Source: J038 sp034437535
GTDB lineage: Bacteria; Chloroflexota; Anaerolineae; Aggregatilineales; Phototrophicaceae
DNA length: 64,000 nt
Direction: 5' to 3'
NCBI GenBank assembly: GCA_034437535.1
Contig: DAOTTZ010000140.1
Location: 50,730-114,729, forward strand
Part shown: positions 41,265 through 49,433 of the stretch, piece by piece
How positions within the stretch are numbered: position 1 is the stretch's first letter
Layout of the letters: each line of letters begins with the position of its first letter
The notes under the pieces: generated by a model
Told to the model about the DNA's origin: nothing
Databases searched by the model: none
Seen by the model: the letters and a program-made list of their open reading frames with translations, nothing else
Position numbers and translations under genes: made by a program

Positions 41265-42422
41265 ATGACGTTGACGGTGCGAAAAGTCGAGTCGCAGGCG
41301 GATTTCAAAGCCTTTTTTGAATTCCCCTGGACGTTGTATCAGGATGATCCGTATTGGACGCCCACCTTGCTTTCTATGCGACGTGAGACGCTCGACCCGG
41401 CGAAGAATCCGTCCTGGGAATATCTCGACGGGGATTATTACGTCGCCTGGCGGGCGGAACAACCAGCCGGGACGATTGCGGCCTTTGTTAACCACCGGCA
41501 CAACGAATTTCATGATGAGAATATCGCCTGGTTCGGCTTCTTCGAGTGTGGGGACGATCAAGACGTGGCGCATGCTCTGCTACAGACTGCGGTCGATTGG
41601 GCGCGGGAACAGGGGTATGACGCAGTGCGCGGCCCACAGAGCTTTACCACCCACGAAGAATGTGGCCTGCTGGTCGAGGGCTTCCAGCGGCCTGTGATGC
41701 TGATGCCATATAATCCGCCATATTACCAGCGGTTGATCGAAGCATCAGGCTTCCACAAGGTCATGGATGTATACAGTTTCCTCTACGAATTCCAGGATCA
41801 ACAAGTCGATGATCGTATCCGTCAGCGGATGCAGAAGGTCATCGAGCGGATCAAACGTCGTAACGACATCACCATCCGCCCGATTGACCGCAAGCACACC
41901 CGGCGTGATTTCGCGCTGTTCAAGTCAATCTACAATGAAGCCTGGGAAGCAAACTGGGGGTTCACCCCGATGACCGAGCGAGAACTGGACGCGCTGATCG
42001 ATAGTCTGGTGCAATTCTTCGATCCTGATCTGGCGTGTTTTGTTGAAGTTGGGGATGAAACCGCCGGGTTTATCCTGGGGGTGCCGGATTTTAACCAGGT
42101 CTTGCATCGGGCGTATGCGCGGCCCGGTGTGCCGGAAATCTGGACGTTGCTCCGGGCGTTGTGGCACTGGAAGCTACGCCCCAAGATCAACTGGATGCGT
42201 GTGCCGCTGATGGGCATTCGACAAAAATATCGTGGCATCGGGCTGGATATTCTAATGTACGATTACATCCGCCAGCAAATCGCTCAAGGCAATGCGCCGT
42301 ACACACATATGGATTGCGGTTGGATATTGGAGACCAACCAGGATCTCATCGGCATCATGCAAAAAGGTGGTCTGGAAATTTACAAGACGCACCGGTTCTA
42401 TGAGGCACCCGTCAGCCGCTAG
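41265..42422 (+). CDS. Large GNAT-like N-acetyltransferase family protein
   Basis: 385 residues from ATG 41265 (AGGAGA 9 nt upstream). Two-part protein: the first half (FPWTLYQDDPYWTPTLLSMR, TIAAFVNHRHNEFHDENIAWFGFFEC, VRGPQSFTTHEECGLLVEGF) and second half (FKSIYNEAWEANWGFTPMTERE, IRQKYRGIGLDILMYDYI) resemble the widespread YghO-like acyltransferase family of unknown substrate. RQKYRGIGLD is a plausible acetyl-CoA pyrophosphate loop. Cytoplasmic. The last 11 bp overlap, tail to tail, with the solute-binding protein gene. Confidence 0.8.
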   Translation: MTLTVRKVESQADFKAFFEFPWTLYQDDPYWTPTLLSMRRETLDPAKNPSWEYLDGDYYVAWRAEQPAGTIAAFVNHRHNEFHDENIAWFGFFECGDDQDVAHALLQTAVDWAREQGYDAVRGPQSFTTHEECGLLVEGFQRPVMLMPYNPPYYQRLIEASGFHKVMDVYSFLYEFQDQQVDDRIRQRMQKVIERIKRRNDITIRPIDRKHTRRDFALFKSIYNEAWEANWGFTPMTERELDALIDSLVQFFDPDLACFVEVGDETAGFILGVPDFNQVLHRAYARPGVPEIWTLLRALWHWKLRPKINWMRVPLMGIRQKYRGIGLDILMYDYIRQQIAQGNAPYTHMDCGWILETNQDLIGIMQKGGLEIYKTHRFYEAPVSR

Positions 42423-43734
42423 CGAATTGCTCCTCTGCGGTGCGGACGGCCTCCTCTGCGGTGGCTTCGCCAGAGATTACGCTGATAAATGCTGTCTGGA
42501 TCGGGCGGGCATTCACACTGGTAAAGCTCTCCGGCGGGAGTGTGAGCGCACTCACCAGCAAGGCATCGAAGAACGACGCACTAAAATCTGCTTCCATCGA
42601 GCGCAAGGCCCCCGGCCTGGACGGAAGCAGATGAACCACATCAGCGAATCCACTCTGGCGTTGGGTTTCCAGCATCCAATTGATGAAGCGTGACGCGATA
42701 GCTTGCCGCTCGGCAGAGGCCGCCGTAATCACCCACATCCAACCATCTAATACCCCTGCTGGGGAACCGGAAGCCGTTGGGATGGACGCCGGGATTAACT
42801 GCCGGTTGGCATACACTTCGTCCAGGTAGATGCCGGATGACACAACCGCCGCGTCGATTTCCCCCAGGGCGAGCCGTGAGCTATAATCTGCCGAGTTGGC
42901 GAATTCCAGTACGGTCGAGGTGATAATCCCCTGATCGACCGCTTGTTCATAATATGTCAGCACTTCTAACAGGGCGTCTGAATTCAATACGAACGGGTCA
43001 CCATTTGCCGGCAGGGTGCCGCCCGCGTCGATATACTGTGCCAGCACGGTACTGTTCACGCCACTGGTGCGGCGCGCCGGGAAGACATAAGCGATGTCCT
43101 GAGCCAGCATCGCTTCAAAGGTTGAGGACGGCATAAATGCCATCTCCTCTCTTGGGCGATAAACCATATGCTGGATTTCTAGCATGTAAGGCATCCCATA
43201 GAGCAAATCATTGACCTGACCGAGATCGAGCGCAGGATCGTAAATATCACTGATGACGTTCGCGTTCACCAGGCCGTCAATCGGCACGATGAAATTATTA
43301 TTTACCGCTATGATTAGATCTGTCCGGCGGATCAACGTCACATCGGGCAACACGTTAGGGGCTACCTCACTGGCAGAGGCCAGGGTGTTCATGATCGATC
43401 CGGGTTCGTTATTATACTTTTTCGTGCGGAAGTCGATCTGTACGCCGTTGTCCTCTGCGTTGGCAAACCCATTGATCTGAGCGTTGAGGACGTCGTTGAC
43501 CTCCGGGCGATCACCAGGGGCCAGCACATCCGGCCACCACAATACCAGCGTTTCCGCGTCGATGGGATCTGTTTCGCCGGTTGGGTTGGGCGAAGGTTGT
43601 ACCACCGCGATTGAGGTCGGTGTGGCGGGTGGGGGTGTGTTGGTTGGGGCTTCTTCGGCGTCATTATCGCCATTAGAGCTACATGCCGCCAGGATCAACA
43701 AACCGGATAGGCAGATCAGTATAAGCTGTCGCAC
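42412..43734 (-). CDS. Extracellular solute-binding lipoprotein (ABC family 1 type)
   Basis: 440 residues from GTG 43734. Lipobox LAAC (Cys18), Thr/Pro stalk to about residue 60, then a periplasmic-binding fold: VLWWPDVLAPGDRPEVNDVL, VTLIRRTDLIIAVNNNFIVPID, YGMPYMLEIQHMVYRPRE and WMWVITAASAERQAIASRFINWML match family-1 sugar-type receptors. No permease or ATPase gene lies near it in this window, so it is either an orphan receptor or works with a distant transporter. Next gene upstream on the same strand is a DUF1684 protein. Confidence 0.85.
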   Translation of the reverse strand: MRQLILICLSGLLILAACSSNGDNDAEEAPTNTPPPATPTSIAVVQPSPNPTGETDPIDAETLVLWWPDVLAPGDRPEVNDVLNAQINGFANAEDNGVQIDFRTKKYNNEPGSIMNTLASASEVAPNVLPDVTLIRRTDLIIAVNNNFIVPIDGLVNANVISDIYDPALDLGQVNDLLYGMPYMLEIQHMVYRPREEMAFMPSSTFEAMLAQDIAYVFPARRTSGVNSTVLAQYIDAGGTLPANGDPFVLNSDALLEVLTYYEQAVDQGIITSTVLEFANSADYSSRLALGEIDAAVVSSGIYLDEVYANRQLIPASIPTASGSPAGVLDGWMWVITAASAERQAIASRFINWMLETQRQSGFADVVHLLPSRPGALRSMEADFSASFFDALLVSALTLPPESFTSVNARPIQTAFISVISGEATAEEAVRTAEEQFASG

Positions 43735-43779
43735 AGTGAACGAAGCCTTTAATTTTTTACGGACTAGATGCTCATTATA

Positions 43780-44319
43780 TTACACTTCGTCATGATCTGT
43801 TTTGTTCCAGTCGCCGGTGGGGTTGCGTTCTCCGGCGCGGATAGCGACTGCTAGCCGGTTCTCCTGCGGGGTGATCGGGCAATCAAACCGGGTCGGGTCG
43901 TATACACATAATGGATTATAGGCCCGGTTGAAATCAACGTGGAAGGTGTCCGCGTTGATCTGTACAGGGTCGATGTAGCGTCCGGCGGGGTAAGTTTCTT
44001 GCCCGGCGTTAGCATCTACGAACGGCAAAAAGAACCCGTGTGGCGTGGCATAAATCGTCAGTTCGGCGAGCTGGCCGTCCACCGTGAACGTAAACCGTCC
44101 ATACCGTCGATAGTTGCGGATTGTATTCTGTGTGGTGAATACCTGTGCGGTCTCGTCCACCCGCTCGACCGTGACTTCCAGGTCAAGTGACGGGTTGTAA
44201 GCGTAATACGTCAACCCGCTGAAGTTGCGCTTCTGGTTTGGCGTCAATGGAGAATTCGCCCCGCTTTTGAACAGCGCGTCTTTCTGCCGCCGGTGGGTGA
44301 TGAGTTCGGATGCGGTCAT
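43780..44319 (-). CDS. DUF1684-family protein
   Basis: 179 residues. The series LITHRRQKDALFKSGANSPL, FSGLTYYAYNP, LTIYATPHGFFLPFVDANAG, ETYPAGRYIDP, VDFNRAYNPLCVYDPTRFDCPITPQENRLAVAIRAGE is characteristic of DUF1684 (conserved, function unknown; ends in a CP..NRL Cys-containing motif). Cytoplasmic. Its ATG overlaps the stop of the LOG-family gene by 4 bp, so the pair is co-translated. Confidence 0.88.
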   Translation of the reverse strand: MTASELITHRRQKDALFKSGANSPLTPNQKRNFSGLTYYAYNPSLDLEVTVERVDETAQVFTTQNTIRNYRRYGRFTFTVDGQLAELTIYATPHGFFLPFVDANAGQETYPAGRYIDPVQINADTFHVDFNRAYNPLCVYDPTRFDCPITPQENRLAVAIRAGERNPTGDWNKTDHDEV

Positions 44320-44870
44320 TGGCGCGTCACTTTCTGTTGTTGCAAGGCCAGGATCACGTCATCGGCTGTGTCGGCAACGGTTAGATATTGCCAGTCTGTC
44401 GAATGAGTATAAGGGCTAGCTTCGATAGGTGCCAGCATCTGCCGCCAATATGCCCCGTAGCAGATGAGCGGTCGTCTTTCGATCTCACCGACGCTCATCA
44501 ACCCCCATACCGTGACCAATTCTTGCAGGGTGCCTAACCCGCCTGGCATACAGACATAAGCATCGGCCTCTTGCACCAGATGCGCCAGGCGTTCGCTCAG
44601 GGTTGGGTAGCGCACTTCATCGTGCAGGAAGGCGTTCGGGGTGATGCCGTCGCCCCGGCCATTGGTAAAGATTTCGGTCGTCACGCCGATGACATGCCCG
44701 CCCGCTTCTGCCGCCCCCTGGCTGACGGCCAGCATGATGCCAGCATAGCCTCCGGTCATGACGGTGTATCCGTTTTGCGCTAACTGCTTGCCAACGGCGA
44801 CTGCCGCCCGATAATCGGCCTGATCGGGTTGAACCCTCGAACTGCCATAAACTGCCACTGTCTTTGGCAT
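44316..44870 (-). CDS. LOG-family (TIGR00730-like) Rossmann protein
   Basis: 184 residues. VAVYGSSRVQPDQADY at the start, VMTGGYAGIMLAVSQGAAEAGGHVIGVT and the signature PGGLGTLQEL identify the LOG/lysine-decarboxylase-like family, whose characterised members cleave nucleoside 5'-monophosphates (cytokinin-type) to base and ribose 5-phosphate. The PGGxGTxxE motif here ends ...LGTLQE, so the catalytic Glu is present. Substrate in this organism unknown. Coupled to the DUF1684 gene. Confidence 0.87.
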   Translation of the reverse strand: MPKTVAVYGSSRVQPDQADYRAAVAVGKQLAQNGYTVMTGGYAGIMLAVSQGAAEAGGHVIGVTTEIFTNGRGDGITPNAFLHDEVRYPTLSERLAHLVQEADAYVCMPGGLGTLQELVTVWGLMSVGEIERRPLICYGAYWRQMLAPIEASPYTHSTDWQYLTVADTADDVILALQQQKVTRQ

Positions 44871-44948
44871 GTGTTGCGCCTCCAGATGATGACATGAGAC
44901 GACATATTACCATGTCTCTGTGGCTTCGTTCCAGTAAGGGATGTAATC

Positions 44949-44980
44949 AAAAAAGGCCCACATCAGCGATGTGAGCCTTT
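44949..44980 (-). terminator. Terminator of the 91-residue protein gene
   Basis: Minus strand: GGCTCACATC / GATGTGGGCC (10-bp stem with one G-U, 3-nt loop) followed by six T, 20 bp after the stop codon at 45000. Confidence 0.88.
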
Positions 44981-44999
44981 CGACAGCCGAAAAGATAAT

Positions 45000-45275
45000 T
45001 TATTCGGTAGAGGTATCTTTTTCTTCGCCTTCTTTGATGCGAGTCTTTTCGATGCGGTCTACCACCTGGTCAAGCACACTGTTGAACAGTTGGCGATACC
45101 CTTCAACCATTTCCTTAAAGGCCGCACCACCGTGTTCGCGCAGGGCAGAAGGGATCATGCCTTCCAGGGCCTTACCCGCTTCTTTCGCCGCGCTCCGCTG
45201 GTGATTGATGAAGACATCCAGGGCGGTCTTTTCTTCTTCTGTCAGTTCTTCCGGTGTTGTGTTTTCTTTTGCCAT
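45000..45275 (-). CDS. Small helical protein of unknown function, co-regulated with fatty-acid genes
   Basis: 91 residues, highly charged and predicted almost wholly helical (EEEKTALDVFINHQRSAAKE, AAFKEMVEGYRQLFNSVLDQ, VVDRIEKTRI), with Glu-rich ends; no Cys, no membrane segment. The shape recalls phasin-like or small coiled-coil proteins but I see no defining motif. Stand-alone unit: strong TTGCGA-16-TATAAT promoter, GGAGATA Shine-Dalgarno, and its own terminator, so it is probably abundant. The promoter carries the same palindrome at the same place as the fadN, tetR and ETF:menaquinone oxidoreductase promoters, linking it to lipid metabolism by inference. Confidence 0.8.
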   Translation of the reverse strand: MAKENTTPEELTEEEKTALDVFINHQRSAAKEAGKALEGMIPSALREHGGAAFKEMVEGYRQLFNSVLDQVVDRIEKTRIKEGEEKDTSTE

Positions 45276-45298
45276 TGTCGGTATCTCCTCTGATGGCT

Positions 45299-45347
45299 CG
45301 TTAATCTAACGATGATTCGATTATAGCGGAAATCTATTTTTTCGCAA
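45299..45347 (-). promoter_or_regulatory. Promoter and putative TetR operator of the 91-residue protein gene
   Basis: Minus strand: TTGCGA (45347-45342), 16 bp, TATAAT (45325-45320), 9 nt, then the palindrome CGTTA-GAT-TAACG (45311-45299). This is the best copy of the shared element. Confidence 0.8.
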
Positions 45348-45374
45348 TAACGAAATTCCGTACGATGATCATAA

Positions 45375-45926
45375 TTAACTGTTTGTTTCGCTCAGGTCGG
45401 TAGACATGATCAGTAAGTCGTGGGTGCGTTCATCTCGACCTTTGATCCAGTCGGATAAGATAGCTTCCGGTTTGAAATCCAGATAATCAACCATGCGCCG
45501 GGCCGATTGATCGCTGGCGGCCATGTAAACGATGACCTTATCCATCCCCATCTCTTTAGCGATAAGCGTCAATTCACGGGCGATCTTCTGGCCCATGCCA
45601 CGCCCTCGATGGCCCGCACTGACCATCACGCGCATTTCGGCGATGTGACGATTCCAGAACAGTTGATTGTAGTAGATCGACCCGTAAGCAATGATTTGCT
45701 CGTCGTGTTCGACCAGGATCGACGTTGCCTTATCATGGGTGATGTCGTTGATCCACTCATCAACTGCCATTGGCTGGGTGATGTCCCGTCGCATGAACCA
45801 CAAATCCGCCTCTGAAAGTGTCTGGGCAAAGTTGAGGATTGCATCCCGGTCATCTGCTGTCATCAGGCGGAAGTTATATGGGTTGCCGCCTAGTTCAACC
45901 GTTTTAGGGAGATTTTCGTGTGCCAT
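45375..45926 (-). CDS. GNAT-family N-acetyltransferase
   Basis: 183 residues. Standard single-domain GNAT: NFRLMTADDRDAILNFAQTL (strand 1/helix 1), ATSILVEHDEQIIAYGSIYY, AEMRVMVSAGHRGRGMGQKIA with the complete R/QxxGxG/A acetyl-CoA loop, VIVYMAASDQSARRMVDYLDF. Acceptor unknown. Monocistronic, between the 91-residue protein gene and the WS/DGAT gene; a hairpin (45959-45980) lies just upstream of its start. Confidence 0.88.
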   Translation of the reverse strand: MAHENLPKTVELGGNPYNFRLMTADDRDAILNFAQTLSEADLWFMRRDITQPMAVDEWINDITHDKATSILVEHDEQIIAYGSIYYNQLFWNRHIAEMRVMVSAGHRGRGMGQKIARELTLIAKEMGMDKVIVYMAASDQSARRMVDYLDFKPEAILSDWIKGRDERTHDLLIMSTDLSETNS

Positions 45927-45958
45927 GTTTCATCCTGTCTGTTTGTATAAACAACCAT

Positions 45959-45985
45959 CGAGGCGGAACATGCCGCCTCGGTTTT
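45959..45985 (+). other. Hairpin upstream of the GNAT gene
   Basis: CGAGGCGG / CCGCCTCG, 8-bp perfect stem with 6-nt loop, GTTTT on the plus-strand side. It is 29 bp past the stop of the acyltransferase gene on the minus strand; there it lacks an immediate U-run, so termination in the useful direction is uncertain. Confidence 0.45.
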
Positions 45986-46009
45986 GGTCTATTGGGGTGG
46001 GTGCCCAGT

Positions 46010-48214
46010 TTAGATATTCTGTGCGCTCTTAATCAACTCCTGTGCGGAATTGGTGAACGGCATTAAACGGGTAATCGCACCTTGTTTCAGCTTGAGCTTA
46101 CCCCGGATCAGCATACCCAGTGGTTGTGCCTGACCGCTCAAGACCTTCATCCAATTGTTGTAATCGCCTTCGATGACAAAGCTCGCCTGGTCATAGGCCT
46201 CTTTAAGCGGTACGGCGGATGCCGCCCGGCAACGGCCTTTATGCAGGTCGAGCAAGACCGCCGCATCCTGCGGGAAGCCGTCTTTGGCCGATTTCTTCAT
46301 GATGAATGCCAACGGGCCGGCTGTCCATTTGGTGGATGCCTCGTAGTAGGCCGGGTTATTGTTGATCGCTTCCATGTATGCTTTCGCCCAGCGGTCGCTG
46401 AATAACTTAGGCTTCCCCTGTGGTGCTTCGTCTACCACCGGTTCTAATTCCGTCGGCGTTGGTTCCGGCTCTGCGGCCTTAGCCGGTGTTGGCTCTGCCG
46501 GGGGTGGGGCGGGTTCCGTTTTGACTGGTTCTGATGCCTCCGGCAGATCTGGCTCGGCGGGCTTCTCCGGCGTGTTAACCGGCTTTTTCGTCCCGGCAAG
46601 GGGCTTAATCGGCTCTTGCGTCGGGAAATTGTTCTTCGGGGTATCGTCGTCCACCGGGATCTTGATCTCGTTCGGATGATCGGCTTGCATCACGCCAACA
46701 TCGCGCCGGTTATTCTGTGATTGGCCGTTGGCCGTCTTCTTGCGGGCGATAGGTGGGGTAGTCTTGCGAATCGGGGTCTCGTGCTTCATCTGGATTGGCT
46801 CCATCGGCTTGACCTTCGCCACCGACCGTAATTCTTCGAACGCATCATATAGATAATCGCGCAGGATCGTCACATCAGGCACGATGGCCTTATCCGCGAC
46901 CAGTGTCATACTGACGCGGTGATTGTAACTGAGCACCACACAGGCCAACCCCATTGAGGGGTTAAGCGGGAAGTAACCGTAATTTTTGACCAGACGATGC
47001 CCCCGGAAGTAAACCGGGATCATCGGGCCAGCGACATTGGTACACCAGGTATGCGCGATGACGGAGAAGGCCATCGGTGCCAGCCCCCAGATAACCGTCT
47101 GTGTCGCAGAGGGTGCCAACGACGGCATCGTCAACAGGAGGTCTAGCCCGTTGGATAACGCCGACTCTTTCATCACTTTGCTAAAGGTCGAGACTTGATC
47201 CAACCGCGCTAATGGGTCATCTGCATCAAACTCAATATCAATCGGCAAAACGGAAATGCGATTGCCAAAGGTGCCTTTTTCTTGCTCTAGCCGCATGCTG
47301 ACGGGAACCAGCACACGCAAAAATTCCTGTTTGTTATCCGGGTCATGTTCTTTTACGTAGCGGGCAATCGCACCACCATAGATCGAAAGCACAACATCGT
47401 TGACCGATGCGTTACGATTCGACTTGATGGCACGGACTTCCGAAAGAGAAAATTCCGTCCAGGCTAACTCATGCTCTCCGCTGTTTTGACCGTTAATCGG
47501 CAGACGGCCAATCGGCTTCAAGCTATCGTTGACGATGTTTGCTACGCCATATAACGCCTTTTTGCGTTGGTTCCGCTCCTGGAAGACGTTCGCGATGTTC
47601 AGAATATCCCCGCCGACTTTCTTCAACACGTTCCATTTGTGGCTAGGGTCCCGCCGGATTGACTCGAACAGTAATTCTGCGGTTGAAGGAGCCTCTGGCG
47701 GGTCATAGAGCGGCTTTTCTTCCAATGGTGGGACATCGGCGGAAAGGTCGAACAGTAACGTGAATAAATCGACGGCGGCCAATCCATCGACCATTGCATG
47801 ATGAATCTTGAAGAAGAAGGCGGTGCGGTTACCGCTCAACCCGTAGACAACCGTGATCTCCCATAACGATTTAGAGCGATCCAACGGGCTGGAAAGCAAG
47901 CGACTGGTCGTCTGTCTCAGGGCTTCATCATCACCCGGCGCATCAACCTGAGTCTGGAAGACATGATTTTCGATATGAAAATCGGGATCATAAACCCACA
48001 TTGGTTGCCCCAGGCTGAGCGGAGCTTGAATTACCTTCTGCTGGTAAACTGGGGCGCGGTGGATGCGTGTATCGACCGTCTGTAACACCTCGGCGAAGTC
48101 AATCACCCCATCGAAGATGGAGACAGACCCGATGTTCATCGGTGCCGTGTCAGATTCGACAAAGTAGAATGCAGTATCTACCGGGCCGAGGAATTTACCA
48201 AATTTGTCAGTCAT
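46010..48214 (-). CDS. WS/DGAT-type acyltransferase fused to a C-terminal SCP2 domain
   Basis: 734 residues. Residues 1-460 are a wax ester synthase/diacylglycerol acyltransferase, with active-site HHAMVDG (about residue 138-144) and the family pattern PVSMRLEQEKGTFGNRISVLPIDIEF and NVAGPMIPVYFRGHRL, SYNHRVSMTLVAD. Residues about 475-620 are a Pro/Glu/Lys/Thr-rich linker. Residues about 625-734 (YYEASTKWTAGPLAFIMKK, VLLDLHKGRCRAA, FVIEGDYNNWMKVLSGQAQP, RGKLKLKQGAITRLM) form an SCP2 sterol-carrier lipid-binding domain. It would esterify acyl-CoA with alcohols or diacylglycerol for storage lipid, the SCP2 part perhaps feeding acyl substrates. Patatin gene follows 16 bp upstream in the same operon. 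Confidence 0.9.
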   Translation of the reverse strand: MTDKFGKFLGPVDTAFYFVESDTAPMNIGSVSIFDGVIDFAEVLQTVDTRIHRAPVYQQKVIQAPLSLGQPMWVYDPDFHIENHVFQTQVDAPGDDEALRQTTSRLLSSPLDRSKSLWEITVVYGLSGNRTAFFFKIHHAMVDGLAAVDLFTLLFDLSADVPPLEEKPLYDPPEAPSTAELLFESIRRDPSHKWNVLKKVGGDILNIANVFQERNQRKKALYGVANIVNDSLKPIGRLPINGQNSGEHELAWTEFSLSEVRAIKSNRNASVNDVVLSIYGGAIARYVKEHDPDNKQEFLRVLVPVSMRLEQEKGTFGNRISVLPIDIEFDADDPLARLDQVSTFSKVMKESALSNGLDLLLTMPSLAPSATQTVIWGLAPMAFSVIAHTWCTNVAGPMIPVYFRGHRLVKNYGYFPLNPSMGLACVVLSYNHRVSMTLVADKAIVPDVTILRDYLYDAFEELRSVAKVKPMEPIQMKHETPIRKTTPPIARKKTANGQSQNNRRDVGVMQADHPNEIKIPVDDDTPKNNFPTQEPIKPLAGTKKPVNTPEKPAEPDLPEASEPVKTEPAPPPAEPTPAKAAEPEPTPTELEPVVDEAPQGKPKLFSDRWAKAYMEAINNNPAYYEASTKWTAGPLAFIMKKSAKDGFPQDAAVLLDLHKGRCRAASAVPLKEAYDQASFVIEGDYNNWMKVLSGQAQPLGMLIRGKLKLKQGAITRLMPFTNSAQELIKSAQNI

Positions 48215-48230
48215 CGAAATAATCTCCTTA

Positions 48231-49268
48231 CTAGACGGTTACTCGGTCGAGCGCACGTTGAGCCGCTAACTCTCCGCTCTGGATCAACCGTTTTTGTACC
48301 TCCGGGCGGAATGAAAAATCGGGTGCCTGGAAGAATTCAATATCTTCCGGGTCGGGGTGAATCCAGATGATCTCTTTATCGATCCCTTGTTCTTCGTGAT
48401 ATTCTCGCCAGCGGTTGATTCGCTCATGCAATACTCTTATTATAGACTGACGTAAAATATTAAACCAACCCATATCTCGCACACTCTGGCCGTTGGTCAT
48501 GTGCAACGGTTGATACGTATGAGATATAATAACCCGGTCTGCGACACTTACGCCAATATCGGCGGAAACAGTCCGTTTAATCTCCCCATCAATATAATAG
48601 CGGCCCTTAATCAAGACCGGCTCGAACATCCCCGGTAAGGAGGTCGAAGCGCGGATCGCTTTCGGCACCGGGACGTCCGTCATGAACAGGTCTTGTTCGG
48701 TCTCGAAGTCGTAGCGATTGTTGAACACCGCCCGCTTGTTGCTATCAAGCGCACTGGCCGTCACATATAGGTCAATATCGACATTGCGGAAGTTACCATC
48801 GGGCAACATCGTGCGGTAGATTTCTTCCAGTGCAATTGAGTCAAAGAAGCCGGTTGCGTAGGACTGACTCTGAATCAACCGGTCGAGGATTTCGGCCAGT
48901 AGATCCTGATTGAATAGCCAGGGCAAAGACAACATAAACCGCAACCCAGAGACTCCCGTATAAAGGGATTGCATCGTTAGTTGCTTGAGCTTGGGCCGGA
49001 ACAAGCCGGACGAATTGAGTGTTTCTAACCAGGTATCAAACTTGGGAATGTAAATGCGTTTCTGGTACAACGATGAGATGATCGTATCTACACTGGCACC
49101 GGATGCCAGAAAACCGCCGACCATCGCGCCAGCACTGGCCCCAACCACGGAGGAGATGGGTTCGCCTTGTAGAACTTTGAGCACCCCAAGATGAAAGTAA
49201 AATGCTTTGGACGCCCCGCCACTCAACACGAGCGCGGTGCCTGCCTTTTTTTGCAGGTGGGGGAGCAT
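48231..49268 (-). CDS. Patatin-like phospholipase / lipid acyl hydrolase
   Basis: 345 residues. Oxyanion motif LVLSGGASKAFYFHLGVL, nucleophile elbow VVGASAGAMVGG (GxSxG) and the dyad Asp in YYIDGEIKR (DG-E rather than the usual DG-A/G). No signal peptide or membrane segment, so it acts on intracellular lipids or membranes. It is 16 bp upstream of the WS/DGAT-SCP2 gene in one operon, pairing lipid synthesis with lipid hydrolysis (or supplying acyl groups). Confidence 0.9.
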   Translation of the reverse strand: MLPHLQKKAGTALVLSGGASKAFYFHLGVLKVLQGEPISSVVGASAGAMVGGFLASGASVDTIISSLYQKRIYIPKFDTWLETLNSSGLFRPKLKQLTMQSLYTGVSGLRFMLSLPWLFNQDLLAEILDRLIQSQSYATGFFDSIALEEIYRTMLPDGNFRNVDIDLYVTASALDSNKRAVFNNRYDFETEQDLFMTDVPVPKAIRASTSLPGMFEPVLIKGRYYIDGEIKRTVSADIGVSVADRVIISHTYQPLHMTNGQSVRDMGWFNILRQSIIRVLHERINRWREYHEEQGIDKEIIWIHPDPEDIEFFQAPDFSFRPEVQKRLIQSGELAAQRALDRVTV

Positions 49269-49433
49269 GTTAAAGTATCTCCAAAAAATAAGTATTGTCT
49301 CTCTTATGATACTTCAGATTCCCGAAAATCACAGGTTTTTATAGTGGACGAATAGGCGTTTCAGAAGTACAATAATAGACACGGTTTCGCCACCGAGCAG
49401 AGTTTCGGGTTATCAAATGAATGAGGTAACTTG

